Positions 54,117 through 62,907 of a DNA stretch of 64,000 bases are shown piece by piece (within the stretch, counting starts at the first letter, position 1; each line of letters opens with the position of its first letter). The stretch covers positions 1,206,001 to 1,270,000 of the forward strand of contig NZ_JBBKBA010000001.1 of assembly GCF_038404985.1 (NCBI RefSeq). Reading direction: 5' to 3'. Below the pieces are notes generated by a model. It searched no databases and was not told where the DNA came from. It saw nothing but the letters and a program-made list of their open reading frames with translations. This stretch comes from Ferrovibrio sp. MS7 (GTDB taxonomy: Bacteria; Pseudomonadota; Alphaproteobacteria; Ferrovibrionales; Ferrovibrionaceae). A program made the position numbers and the translations under genes.

Positions 54117-55136
54117 ATGACTACCCTTATTCTGAGGTCGGCTATGGCTGGCCTGGCGCTTGGCGCCGCTGCCCTGATGGCTGTTCCGGCGGCCCAGGCG
54201 CAGGATTGGAAGCCGACCAAGCCGATCACCGTGATCGTGCCATGGGCTGCCGGCGGCTCCACCGACCAGGTGATTCGCGTCACCGCCTCCGAACTCGAAA
54301 CCGCCCTGGGCCAGAAGGTCGTTGTCGTGAACCAGCCCGGCGCCTCGGGCTCGATCGGCTCCAAGACCGCGCTTGAAGCCCCGAAGGACGGCTATACCTG
54401 GACCTCTGGCGCGGCCAAGGATATCGGCACCTATGCGGTTTCCGGCCTGCTCGACACCAAGATGGATGACTGGAATTTCTATCTCACGGTGGCGAATCAG
54501 TCGGTGGTCTCGGTGAATGCCAATTCGCCCTACAAGACGCTGGCCGACCTGATCGCGGCGATGAAGGCGAAGCCGGGCCAGATCACCATTGCCACCGCCG
54601 GCGTGAATTCCTCGGGCCATTTCGGCTCGGAGGCGCTGGCCCGTGGCGCCGGCGTCACCTACAAGCATGTGTCCTATGATGGCGGCAACCCGGCGGTGAT
54701 CTCCACCGTTTCCGGCGAGACCGAAGTCACCACCCAGCTCGGCGTCGAGCAGGTGGAAATGATCCGCGCCAAGCGCCTGCGCCCGCTGGCGGTGCTGGCC
54801 TCCAAGCCGCTGGAAGTGGATGGCATCCCGGCGATCGAGCCGGTGACCAAGACGCTGCCGAATTTCCGCACCGAGACCAACTATTTCGGCATCTTCGTGC
54901 CGAAGAGTGTCCCGGCGGAAGTCACCGCGACGCTGAACAAGGTGTGGCAGGAAAAGATCGCCAATTCGGCGGCGCTGAAGAAGTATGCCACCGACAAGGG
55001 CGCGCTGTTCGATCCGTCCTATGGCGATGCCGCGAAGAAGGCGGCCTTCCCGGCGATCCAGGGCGCGGCCTGGATTCTGCAGGAAGGCGGCAAGGCCAAG
55101 GTTTCGCCCGATACGCTGGGCATCCCGAAGCCGTAA
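54117..55136 (+). CDS. Tripartite tricarboxylate transporter substrate-binding protein (TctC/Bug family)
   Basis: A 339-residue periplasmic protein with a Sec signal (cleavage near AQAQDW). Bug-family features are ITVIVPWAAGGSTDQVIRV, VVNQPGASGSIGSKTAL and the later KPGQITIATAGVNSSGHFG. It captures an organic acid for the TctB/TctA permease encoded downstream. It is the first gene under the TetR operator. A 12-bp hairpin follows the stop. Confidence 0.93.
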   Translation: MTTLILRSAMAGLALGAAALMAVPAAQAQDWKPTKPITVIVPWAAGGSTDQVIRVTASELETALGQKVVVVNQPGASGSIGSKTALEAPKDGYTWTSGAAKDIGTYAVSGLLDTKMDDWNFYLTVANQSVVSVNANSPYKTLADLIAAMKAKPGQITIATAGVNSSGHFGSEALARGAGVTYKHVSYDGGNPAVISTVSGETEVTTQLGVEQVEMIRAKRLRPLAVLASKPLEVDGIPAIEPVTKTLPNFRTETNYFGIFVPKSVPAEVTATLNKVWQEKIANSAALKKYATDKGALFDPSYGDAAKKAAFPAIQGAAWILQEGGKAKVSPDTLGIPKP

Positions 55137-55153
55137 TCAGTCACGCGTAACGG

Positions 55154-55184
55154 GCCGCCCGGCTTTCAAATGAAGCCGGGCGGC
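55154..55184 (+). terminator. Intercistronic stem-loop after the TctC-type gene
   Basis: GCCGCCCGGCTT (55154-55165) and AAGCCGGGCGGC (55173-55184) form a perfect 12-bp stem with a seven-base loop, followed by TCATTTGCTTT. It probably stabilises or attenuates the transcript between the binding protein and permease genes. Confidence 0.7.
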
Positions 55185-55209
55185 TCATTTGCTTTAAGGA
55201 GAGCATGCC

Positions 55210-55761
55210 ATGGCCGACGCCACGCCGACACCGCAGGATGCAGCCGCGCCCGAGCTGGCCGCGGATCAGGTCGCGCCGCGCGCCGATTTCTGGTCCGGCC
55301 TGCTCTGGATCGCCTTTGGCCTCGCCATTGTCGTGATCTCCTGGAACATGGACCGCATGGAGCGGTTCCAGGCCAGTGTCTATACCGCGCCGGGCCTGGT
55401 GCCGGGTCTGCTCGGCCTCTGCATCGCCATCATGGGCGCCCTGCTGATGCTGCGCGCCGTCAAGGCCGGCGGCCTCAAGCCGGTGCAGCGCCAGAAGCTG
55501 GTGCTGGCCGAGCATTGGCGCCTGATCTTCTCGCTTGGCTGGTCGCTGGTCTACGCCCTGGTGATCGTTGCCAGTGCCCTGCCTTTCTGGCTCGTCACCG
55601 CCGCCTATGTCGCGGTGTTCGTCGTTGTCTTCCAGTACGAGGAACGTCGCGCCAAGGGCCAGATTCGGCGCGGCATCGTTGTTGCTGTTGTGCACGGGCT
55701 GATTTCCGGCCTGCTGATCCAGTATGTGTTCGAGGAATTGTTCCTCGTGCGGCTGCCGTGA
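55210..55761 (+). CDS. Tripartite tricarboxylate transporter small permease (TctB family)
   Basis: A 183-residue membrane protein with four hydrophobic segments (about residues 28-45, 65-85, 110-130, 135-150 plus a C-terminal one) and the TctB-like PGLVPGLLGLCIAIMGALLM. It is followed ten bases later by the TctA-type permease and forms the small membrane subunit of the transporter. Confidence 0.88.
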   Translation: MADATPTPQDAAAPELAADQVAPRADFWSGLLWIAFGLAIVVISWNMDRMERFQASVYTAPGLVPGLLGLCIAIMGALLMLRAVKAGGLKPVQRQKLVLAEHWRLIFSLGWSLVYALVIVASALPFWLVTAAYVAVFVVVFQYEERRAKGQIRRGIVVAVVHGLISGLLIQYVFEELFLVRLP

Positions 55762-55771
55762 GGGCGTGAGC

Positions 55772-57295
55772 ATGTTTGACGGTCTCATCGGTTTCGCCAC
55801 CGCGATTGGCCATTTCGCCAGCCCGCAGACGATTCTCTACGCGCTTGGCGCCTCGCTGGTCGGCCTGATCATCGGTGCGCTGCCCGGCCTCACCGCCACC
55901 ATGGGTGTGGCGCTGATGACCACGCTGACGCTCAAGCTGCCATCCGGCGAGGCATTGCTGATCCTGATCTGCACCTATGTCGGCGCCATCTATGGCGGCA
56001 GCCGCAGCGCCATCCTGCTCAATATTCCCGGCACGCCGGCTTCCGCCGCTTCCTGCCTCGATGGCTATGCCCTGGCCAAGCAGGGCCTGGCCGGTCGCGC
56101 CATGGGCATCGCTACCTCCGGCTCGATCCTCGGCACCTGGATCGGCATGTTCTTCCTGGCGCTGTTCACGCCGATCCTCGGCGAGATGGCGCTGAAATTC
56201 GGCGCCTATGAATTCTTCTGGCTGGCGGTGTTCGGTGTCGTGATCTCGGGCAACCTCACCGGCACCGATCCGCTGAAAGGCTGGATCGCCGGTTTCATCG
56301 GCCTGTTCATCGCCGCCATCGGCCAGGAAGGCATGTATGCCTATGATCGCTTTACCTTTGGCGTACACGATCTCTCCGGTGGCATTTCGCTGATTCCGGC
56401 GCTGGTTGGCGTGTTTGGTTTCGCCGAGGTGCTCAGCGTGATGAAGGACAAGCCGCAGAAATTCATCATCAACGCCTATGACACGGTGATCCCGAAAATC
56501 CGCGATGTGCTGCAATACTGGCGCACCGTGATCCGCTCAGGGCTTATCGGCACCTTTATCGGTATCGTGCCGGGTGTTGGCGAGGATGTCGCCGCCTGGT
56601 CCTCCTATGCCGCCGCGCGCCGCGCCAGCAAGGAGAAGGAAAAATTCGGCAAGGGTTCGGTGGAAGGCCTGATGGCCGCTGAAACCGGCGACAATGCCTG
56701 CGTGCCGGGCGCGGTGATTCCGGTGTTGACCTTGGCCGTGCCGGGCTCGGCGCCGGCCGCCGTGCTGCTCGCCGCCATGCTGATCCATGGTGTGCGCCCC
56801 GGCCCGCTGATCATGGTGGAGAATCCGCAGTTTGTTTACGACGTGGTGGCGATGATGCTGTTCGCCTCCATCGGCATCCTGATCTATGGCCTGGTGCTGA
56901 CCAAGCTGCTGGTCAAGGTGCTGCTGGTGCCGCGTCCGCTGATCATGCCGGTGATCTTCGTGCTCTGCGCCGTCGGCTCCTATGCCATCGCCTCGCGCCC
57001 GTTCGATATCCTGGTGATGCTGTGCTTCGGCATCCTCGGCCTGATCCTGCGCGGCCTGAATTATCCGATGGCGCCGCTGGTGCTTGGCATTGTGCTCGGC
57101 GACCTGCTCGACAAGAGCCTGCGCCGTGGCCTCAACCTCTCGGATGGCGACCTGACGCCGTTTTTCTCCCGGCCGATTTCGCTGGTGATGTTCCTGCTGG
57201 TGCTGCTCACCGTGCTGATGAACATCCCGCCAGCGCGCCGCGCCATGGGCCAGGGACTCGGCTTGCTGCTCAAACCCTTCGGCCGCAGCGCCTGA
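55772..57295 (+). CDS. Tripartite tricarboxylate transporter large permease (TctA family)
   Basis: A 507-residue permease with about twelve membrane segments. TctA landmarks are GALPGLTATMGVALM, YGGSRSAILLNIPGTPASAA, FIGIVPGVGEDVAAWSSYA and AVPGSAPAAVLLAAML. It imports a carboxylate with protons or sodium. ATG 55772 follows GAGGG. The downstream enzyme operon starts 66 bases later from its own promoter. Confidence 0.94.
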   Translation: MFDGLIGFATAIGHFASPQTILYALGASLVGLIIGALPGLTATMGVALMTTLTLKLPSGEALLILICTYVGAIYGGSRSAILLNIPGTPASAASCLDGYALAKQGLAGRAMGIATSGSILGTWIGMFFLALFTPILGEMALKFGAYEFFWLAVFGVVISGNLTGTDPLKGWIAGFIGLFIAAIGQEGMYAYDRFTFGVHDLSGGISLIPALVGVFGFAEVLSVMKDKPQKFIINAYDTVIPKIRDVLQYWRTVIRSGLIGTFIGIVPGVGEDVAAWSSYAAARRASKEKEKFGKGSVEGLMAAETGDNACVPGAVIPVLTLAVPGSAPAAVLLAAMLIHGVRPGPLIMVENPQFVYDVVAMMLFASIGILIYGLVLTKLLVKVLLVPRPLIMPVIFVLCAVGSYAIASRPFDILVMLCFGILGLILRGLNYPMAPLVLGIVLGDLLDKSLRRGLNLSDGDLTPFFSRPISLVMFLLVLLTVLMNIPPARRAMGQGLGLLLKPFGRSA

Positions 57296-57306
57296 GCCTT
57301 TGCCGA

Positions 57307-57353
57307 TTGACGGCGAAGGCGGCTCGCGGCTATAAGTAACCAGATAGTTACTT
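57307..57353 (+). promoter_or_regulatory. Promoter with overlapping TetR operator 2
   Basis: A -35 TTGACG (57307-57312), an 18-base spacer and a -10 TATAAG (57331-57336) form a good sigma-70 promoter. The operator AAGTAAC (57334-57340) and GTTACTT (57347-57353) is a perfect 7-bp inverted repeat with a six-base spacer that overlaps the -10 and start site. It matches operator 1 in arms and spacing, so the adjacent TetR protein should repress the operon that starts at 57361. Confidence 0.78.
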
Positions 57354-57360
57354 GGAACGA

Positions 57361-58185
57361 ATGATGCGACTGAGCCTGTGCAACGAAGTGCTGGCGCCTC
57401 TGCCCCTGGCGGAGCAATGCCGCATGGCCGCCGAACTCGGCTATGCCGGGCTGGAAATCGCCCCGTTCACATTGGGCGAGGATCCGCTGGCACTTAGCGG
57501 TGCCGAGCGCCGCACCGTGCGCCGCACGGTGGAAGCCGCCGGCCTGGTCGTCACCGGGCTGCATTGGCTGTTGGTCGCGCCCAAGGGCCTTTCGCTAACC
57601 GATCCGAGCGAAACGGTGCGGCGGCGCACGCAATCGGCGATGCAGCAGCTTACCGGCCTCTGCGCCGAGCTTGGCGGCCGCTATCTGGTGCATGGCTCGC
57701 CAGCGCAGCGCAAGCTGCCGGAAGACAAGCCGGCCACCGCGCGCGCCTGGGCGATGGAGGCTTTTGCCGCCGCCGCCGATGCCGCCAAGCGCAATGGCGT
57801 GGTCTATTGCCTGGAGCCGCTCTCGCGGCACGAAACCAATTTCGTCAACACCGTGGCGGAAGCCGCCGAGATCGTGCGCGAGATCGGCAATCCGAATTTC
57901 CGCACCATGGTCGATTGCAGCGCGGCCGGCCTCACCGAATCGGTCAGCGTGCCGACCCTGCTGCAGAAATGGCTGCCCTCGGGCCTTATCGCCCATGTGC
58001 AGGTGAATGATCCGAACCGCAAGGCGCCGGGTCAGGGCGAGATGGATTTCGCGCCGATACTGAAGGCCCTGAAAGCCGGTGGCTATCAGGGCGATATCGC
58101 TGTCGAGCCGTTCATCTATCAGCCGGATGGGCCGGGTGCGGCCAAGTTCGCCATCGACTACCTGCGCCGGATGATGCCGCAATGA
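57361..58185 (+). CDS. Sugar phosphate isomerase/epimerase family TIM-barrel protein
   Basis: A 274-residue TIM barrel of the xylose-isomerase-like / AP endonuclease 2 fold. Metal-binding candidates are Glu in YCLEPLSRHETNF, Asp in FRTMVDCSAAG, His in LIAHVQVNDPN and Glu in DIAVEPFIY. It is the first gene of a five-enzyme operon under the TetR operator. ATG 57361 or ATG 57364 could be the start; GGAAC nearby is a weak ribosome site. Probable reaction: isomerisation or epimerisation of a sugar-like intermediate, or dehydration. Confidence 0.85.
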   Translation: MMRLSLCNEVLAPLPLAEQCRMAAELGYAGLEIAPFTLGEDPLALSGAERRTVRRTVEAAGLVVTGLHWLLVAPKGLSLTDPSETVRRRTQSAMQQLTGLCAELGGRYLVHGSPAQRKLPEDKPATARAWAMEAFAAAADAAKRNGVVYCLEPLSRHETNFVNTVAEAAEIVREIGNPNFRTMVDCSAAGLTESVSVPTLLQKWLPSGLIAHVQVNDPNRKAPGQGEMDFAPILKALKAGGYQGDIAVEPFIYQPDGPGAAKFAIDYLRRMMPQ

Positions 58186-59639
58186 GCGCGCCCAGCTTCC
58201 GCCTGCGCGATATCGAGCTTTATGAGCGGCCCGTCGAACTGCGCCTGCCGTTCCGTTTTGGCGTCGTCACCTTGCGCGCTGCGCCTCAGGCCTTCGTGAA
58301 GCTGCGCATCGAAACCGCCGATGGCCGCTCAAGTATCGGCATGGCCGCCGAACTGATGGTGCCGAAATGGTTCGACAAGAACCCGGACCTGAGCAACGAG
58401 CAGAATTTCGCCCAGCTCCGCCTGTCGCTGCGGCACGCCGTCGATGCCTACAGCGACAAGGCGCTGCGCAGTGCTTTCGGCCATTCCGCCGCGCATCACC
58501 GCGCGCTGGTCGATCAGGGGGCAGGGCGCGGCCTCAATCCGCTGGTGGCAAGCTATGGTCCGGCCTTGCTCGACCGCGCGGTGATTGATGCGCTCTGCCG
58601 CCTCAGCAATCAGCCTTTCGCTCAAGGCTTGCGCCGCAACCTGTTCGGCATCGAGGCAACGGCGCTCACCCCCGATCTTGCCGGCTTCGACCTGGCTGCC
58701 TATCTCGGCGAACTGACGCCGGCCCGGCGCATCGCCGCGCGCCACACTGTCGGCATGCTCGACCCGCTCACCGAGGCCGGGCTGGCGGCGGCCGAGCGCC
58801 TGAATGATGGCCTGCCGGAGACGCTGGAAGGCGCCATCCGCCGCTATGGCCTGCGCTGGTTCAAGCTCAAGGTGGGCGGCGATATCGCCGCCGATCTAGC
58901 CCGCCTCAAGGCCATCGCCGCCGTGCTGGATAAAGCGCCCGAGCCCTATCGGGCCAGCCTGGATGGCAATGAGCAGTATGATGATGCCGATGGCATCGCG
59001 GCGCTTTGGCGGGCGATGCGGGCAGAGCCCGATCTGCGCCGGCTCTGCGCCTCGATCCAGTATATCGAGCAGCCGATCAAGCGCGCCGCCGCGCTCGACA
59101 AACCGGTGGCCTCCCTGGCCGGCGAAATCCCGCTGATCGTCGATGAATCGGATGCCGATTATGATGTCTTCCCACGCGCGCGGCGCCTGGGTTATGGCGG
59201 CATCTCGTCGAAAACCTGCAAGGGCGTCTATCGCGCCATCCTCAATGCCGCTCGTACCAAGCACTGGAATCGGCAGATGGGGCGGGAGGACTGCTTCGTC
59301 ACCGGCGAGGATCTCACCTGCCAGGCGGGCCTCAGCGTGCAACAGGATCTGGCGCTGGTCGCCGCTCTCGGCCTCTATCATGTCGAGCGCAACGGGCATC
59401 ACTATGTCGATGGCTTCGGCGCCGCGCCGCAATCGGAGCAGGCTGCTTTCGCCGCCGCCCATCCTGACCTCTATGACATATCCTCCGGCCGGCCGCGCCT
59501 GCGTATAGCAGGGGGCGATATTGCGCTCGGCAGCCTGCTGGATGCACCGAGTTTCGCCAGCAATGCGGCGCCCGACTGGGCCAGCCTGGCGGCCATGAAT
59601 TTCACCGCTACAGCAGTTCTTGAAGGGAGCACAGCATGA
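58182..59639 (+). CDS. Mandelate racemase/enolase superfamily protein
   Basis: A 485-residue protein, larger than the usual 370-400. Enolase-superfamily residues are visible in order: FKLKVGGD (catalytic KxK), SLDGNEQYDD (first metal Asp and Asn/Glu), IEQPIKR (second metal Glu), and VDESDADYD (third metal), then GGISSKTCKG with a catalytic-type Lys. Extra sequence lies in the N-terminal 190 residues. Family members abstract a proton alpha to a carboxylate, usually to dehydrate sugar acids. The start overlaps the upstream stop as ATGA. It probably acts on an imported sugar acid. Confidence 0.82.
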   Translation: MSAPSFRLRDIELYERPVELRLPFRFGVVTLRAAPQAFVKLRIETADGRSSIGMAAELMVPKWFDKNPDLSNEQNFAQLRLSLRHAVDAYSDKALRSAFGHSAAHHRALVDQGAGRGLNPLVASYGPALLDRAVIDALCRLSNQPFAQGLRRNLFGIEATALTPDLAGFDLAAYLGELTPARRIAARHTVGMLDPLTEAGLAAAERLNDGLPETLEGAIRRYGLRWFKLKVGGDIAADLARLKAIAAVLDKAPEPYRASLDGNEQYDDADGIAALWRAMRAEPDLRRLCASIQYIEQPIKRAAALDKPVASLAGEIPLIVDESDADYDVFPRARRLGYGGISSKTCKGVYRAILNAARTKHWNRQMGREDCFVTGEDLTCQAGLSVQQDLALVAALGLYHVERNGHHYVDGFGAAPQSEQAAFAAAHPDLYDISSGRPRLRIAGGDIALGSLLDAPSFASNAAPDWASLAAMNFTATAVLEGSTA

Positions 59640-60790
59640 GCAAGGAAGTCCGCCTCGGCATCATCATGAACGGCGTCACCGGCCGCATGGGCATGAACCA
59701 GCACCTGATCCGGTCGATTGTCGCCATCCGCCAGGATGGGGGCGTGGTGCTGAAGGATGGCCGTCGCGTGATGCCCGATCCGATCCTGGTCGGCCGCAAC
59801 AAGGACAAGGTCGGCCGCCTGGCCAAGACCTATGGCATCGAGCGTTTCACCGATGATCTCGATGCCGCGCTGAAGAACAAGGAAGACACGCTGTTCTTCG
59901 ATGCCGCCACCACCCAGGCCCGTGCCGGCCTGCTCAAGAAGGCGATGGCGGCGGGCAAGGATGTCTATTGCGAGAAGCCGACCGCCGAGACCCTGGCGGT
60001 GGCGCTCGATCTGGTGAAGGCGGCGAAGAAGGCCGGCGTGAAGCATGGCGTGGTGCAGGACAAGCTGTTCCTGCCCGGCCTGCAGAAGATCAAGATGCTG
60101 ATCGACAGCGGCTTCTTCGGCGATATCCTCTCGGTGCGCGGCGAGTTCGGCTACTGGGTGTTCGAGGGCGACTGGCAGCCGGCGCAGCGCCCGTCCTGGA
60201 ATTACCGCTACAAGGATGGCGGCGGCATCATCCTGGATATGCTCTGCCACTGGCGCTATGTGCTGGATAACCTGTTCGGCGAAGTCGAGAGTGTCTCCTG
60301 CCTTGGCGCCACCCATATCAAGAAGCGCTGGGACGAGAATGGCAAAGCCTACAAGGCCGATGCCGATGATGCCGCCTATGCCACCTTCCAGCTTAAAGGC
60401 GGCGTGATCGCGCAGATCAATTCCTCCTGGGTGACGCGCGTGCGCCGCGATGATCTCGTCACCTTCCATGTCGATGGCACGCTCGGCTCGGCGGTGGCCG
60501 GCCTCACCAAGTGCCGCACCCAGTCGCGCGTCAACACGCCGAAGCCGGTATGGAATCCCGATGTGCCGCAGACCATCGATTTCTTCGGCGGCTGGCAGGA
60601 AGTGCCGGACAATGTGGTGCACATCAACGGCTTCCGCGCCCAGTGGGAAATGTTCATCCGCCATCTGATGGAGGATGCGCCGTTCAAGTGGACTTTGCTG
60701 GAAGGCGCCAAGGGTGTGCAGCTTGCCGAAGCCGGCCTCAAGAGCTGGAAGGAACGCCGCTGGGTCGATCTGCCCGAATTGAAGGTCTGA
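59636..60790 (+). CDS. Gfo/Idh/MocA family oxidoreductase
   Basis: A 384-residue NAD(P)-dependent dehydrogenase. An N-terminal Rossmann domain starts LGIIMNGVTGRMGMNQH, an unusual dinucleotide loop for the family; the EKP motif is intact in DVYCEKPTAET. The C-terminal domain includes DGGGIILDMLCHWRYVLDNLFG with the conserved Asp/His positions. It probably oxidises a sugar or polyol carbon. It overlaps the enolase-type gene by ATGA and is one base from the next gene. Confidence 0.9.
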   Translation: MSKEVRLGIIMNGVTGRMGMNQHLIRSIVAIRQDGGVVLKDGRRVMPDPILVGRNKDKVGRLAKTYGIERFTDDLDAALKNKEDTLFFDAATTQARAGLLKKAMAAGKDVYCEKPTAETLAVALDLVKAAKKAGVKHGVVQDKLFLPGLQKIKMLIDSGFFGDILSVRGEFGYWVFEGDWQPAQRPSWNYRYKDGGGIILDMLCHWRYVLDNLFGEVESVSCLGATHIKKRWDENGKAYKADADDAAYATFQLKGGVIAQINSSWVTRVRRDDLVTFHVDGTLGSAVAGLTKCRTQSRVNTPKPVWNPDVPQTIDFFGGWQEVPDNVVHINGFRAQWEMFIRHLMEDAPFKWTLLEGAKGVQLAEAGLKSWKERRWVDLPELKV

Positions 60791-60791
60791 G

Positions 60792-61982
60792 ATGCCAACA
60801 CTTAATCTGCCCGTCGCCGCCGGCAAACTGGTGCCCTACACGCTGCAGCAGCCGAAGGCGTTTCCGGTATCCCAGAATTTGATTGAAGGGCCCCCCTTCA
60901 GCCGCATCGCCTTTGCCGCCGCCCATGTGGTGGCGGACCCGCTGGCCGACCATGATCCCTGGCTGACGCCGGCGGTGGACTGGGACCGCACCATCGCCTT
61001 CCGCCGGCATCTCTGGTCGCTCGGTTTCGGCGTGGCGGAAGCCATGGACACGGCGCAGCGCGGCATGGGCCTGGACTGGAAAGATGCGCTGGAACTGGTG
61101 CGCCGCTCGCTCGATGCTGCCAAGGATGTGCCGGGCGCCGTGGTTGCCTCGGGTGCCGGCACCGATCACCTGGCGCCGGGCGCGGGCGTTACCATCGACA
61201 AGGTGATCGCCGCCTATGAAGAGCAGATCGAAGCCATCGAGAAGCTCGGCGGCCGCATCATCCTGATGGCCTCGCGTGCACTCGCCGCCGTTGCCAAGTC
61301 GCCGGATGACTACATCAAGGTCTATGGCCGCATTCTCTCCCAGGTGAAGCAGCCGGTGGTGATGCACTGGTTGGGTGAGATGTTCGATCCGGCTCTGGCC
61401 GGATATTGGGGCAATGCCGATCACATGCGGGCGATGGATACCTGCCTGGAGGTGATCAAGGCCAATGCCGCCAAGGTCGATGGCATCAAGATTTCGCTGC
61501 TCGACAAGGACAAGGAAATCGTCATGCGGCGCAAGCTGCCGCAGAACGGCTCCGGGGGCGTGCGCATGTATACCGGCGACGACTTCAATTACGCCGAACT
61601 GATCGCCGGCGACGCACAGGGCTATTCCGATGCGCTGCTCGGCATCTTCGATGCCATCGCGCCGGCAGCTTCGGCGGCTTTGGGTGCGTTGACGCGCGGC
61701 GACGAGAAGACCTTCCACGCGATTCTCGCGCCCACCGTGCCGCTGTCGCGCCATATCTTCAAGGCGCCGACCCGCTTCTACAAGACCGGCGTGGTGTTCA
61801 TGGCCTATCTCAACGGCCACCAGGATCACTTCGTCATGGTCGGCGGCCAGCAGAGCACGCGCTCGGCCTTGCATCTGGCGGAACTGTTCCGCCTCGCCGA
61901 TGCCGCCGGCCTGCTCAGCGATCCGGAGCGTGCCGCTGCCCGCATGAAGGCAGTGCTGACCGTGCAGGGCATCGCGGCATGA
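60792..61982 (+). CDS. DUF993 family, dihydrodipicolinate synthase-like aldolase
   Basis: A 396-residue protein of the DUF993 group, a branch of the DHDPS-like TIM barrels. The Schiff-base Lys candidate is in VDGIKISLLDKDKE near residue 235. Other blocks are GAGTDHLAPGAG, VVMHWLGEMFDPALAGYWG and RMYTGDDFNYAEL. Relatives cleave or form C-C bonds with pyruvate-like products; the function of DUF993 itself is not established. It overlaps the next gene by ATGA, so it acts in the same pathway. Confidence 0.85.
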   Translation: MPTLNLPVAAGKLVPYTLQQPKAFPVSQNLIEGPPFSRIAFAAAHVVADPLADHDPWLTPAVDWDRTIAFRRHLWSLGFGVAEAMDTAQRGMGLDWKDALELVRRSLDAAKDVPGAVVASGAGTDHLAPGAGVTIDKVIAAYEEQIEAIEKLGGRIILMASRALAAVAKSPDDYIKVYGRILSQVKQPVVMHWLGEMFDPALAGYWGNADHMRAMDTCLEVIKANAAKVDGIKISLLDKDKEIVMRRKLPQNGSGGVRMYTGDDFNYAELIAGDAQGYSDALLGIFDAIAPAASAALGALTRGDEKTFHAILAPTVPLSRHIFKAPTRFYKTGVVFMAYLNGHQDHFVMVGGQQSTRSALHLAELFRLADAAGLLSDPERAAARMKAVLTVQGIAA

Positions 61983-62800
61983 AGAAGCCCGGACCTCTGT
62001 CGCTCAATACCATCACCGTGCGCGAGCAGTGGTCGCTGAAGGACTGCATCGAGGGCTGCGCGCGCCATGGCATCACCGGCATTTCGCCCTGGCGCGACAA
62101 GCTGGCGGAATACGGCGTTGCCAATGCCGCGAAGCATATCCGCGATACCGGCCTGACGGTGACCGGCCTGTGCCGTGGCGGCATGTTTCCGGCGGCTGAC
62201 GCCGCCGGGCGCCAGGCCAATATCGCCGAGAACAAGCGCGCCATCGACGAGGCGGCAGCGCTTGGCGCGCAATGCCTGGTGCTGGTGGTGGGCGGCATGC
62301 CATCTGGTTCCAGGGACTTGGCTGGTGCGCAGATGCAGGTACGCGATGGCATCGCCGCCGTGCGCGACTATGCGCTTGCGGCCAAGGTGCCGCTGGCCAT
62401 CGAGCCGCTGCATCCGATGTTTGCCGCCGACCGCGCCTGTGTGAACACGCTTGGCCATGCGCTCGATCTTTGTGACGAGTTAGGCGAAGGCGTGGGCGTT
62501 GCCGTCGATGTCTACCATGTCTGGTGGGACCCGCAGCTAAGCCAGCAGATCAAGCGCGCCGGCAAACGCATCCTGGCCTTCCATATCTGCGACTGGCTGG
62601 TGCCGACCACCGACCTGCTGCTGGATCGCGGCATGATGGGCGATGGCGTGATCGACATTCCCGGCATCCGTGCCCAGGTCGAAGCCCAGGGCTATGCCGG
62701 CTTCTGCGAGGTCGAGATCATGTCGGCCAACAATTGGTGGAAGAAGCCGGCCGACGAGGTGCTGCGCACCTGCATCGAGCGGCACGCTACGGTCGTTTAA
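61979..62800 (+). CDS. Sugar phosphate isomerase/epimerase family TIM-barrel protein
   Basis: A 273-residue TIM barrel, the second isomerase-like enzyme of the operon. Metal-binding candidates are Glu in PLAIEPLHPMFA, Asp in VAVDVYHVWWDP, His in ILAFHICDWL and Glu in GFCEVEIMSANNWW. ATG 61979 overlaps the DUF993 stop. The longer open frame from 61406 is read-through. It differs clearly in sequence from the first TIM-barrel gene, so the two likely catalyse different steps. Confidence 0.87.
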   Translation: MKKPGPLSLNTITVREQWSLKDCIEGCARHGITGISPWRDKLAEYGVANAAKHIRDTGLTVTGLCRGGMFPAADAAGRQANIAENKRAIDEAAALGAQCLVLVVGGMPSGSRDLAGAQMQVRDGIAAVRDYALAAKVPLAIEPLHPMFAADRACVNTLGHALDLCDELGEGVGVAVDVYHVWWDPQLSQQIKRAGKRILAFHICDWLVPTTDLLLDRGMMGDGVIDIPGIRAQVEAQGYAGFCEVEIMSANNWWKKPADEVLRTCIERHATVV

Positions 62801-62907
62801 TTGTCGCGGGTATACGCCAGGCCTGAGGATTGACCGCAGCGGGTGCGCGCCGCAGAATGCCGGCGTTAACCATAAGCACCCATAACCATAAGAATCGGGC
62901 ATAGAAT

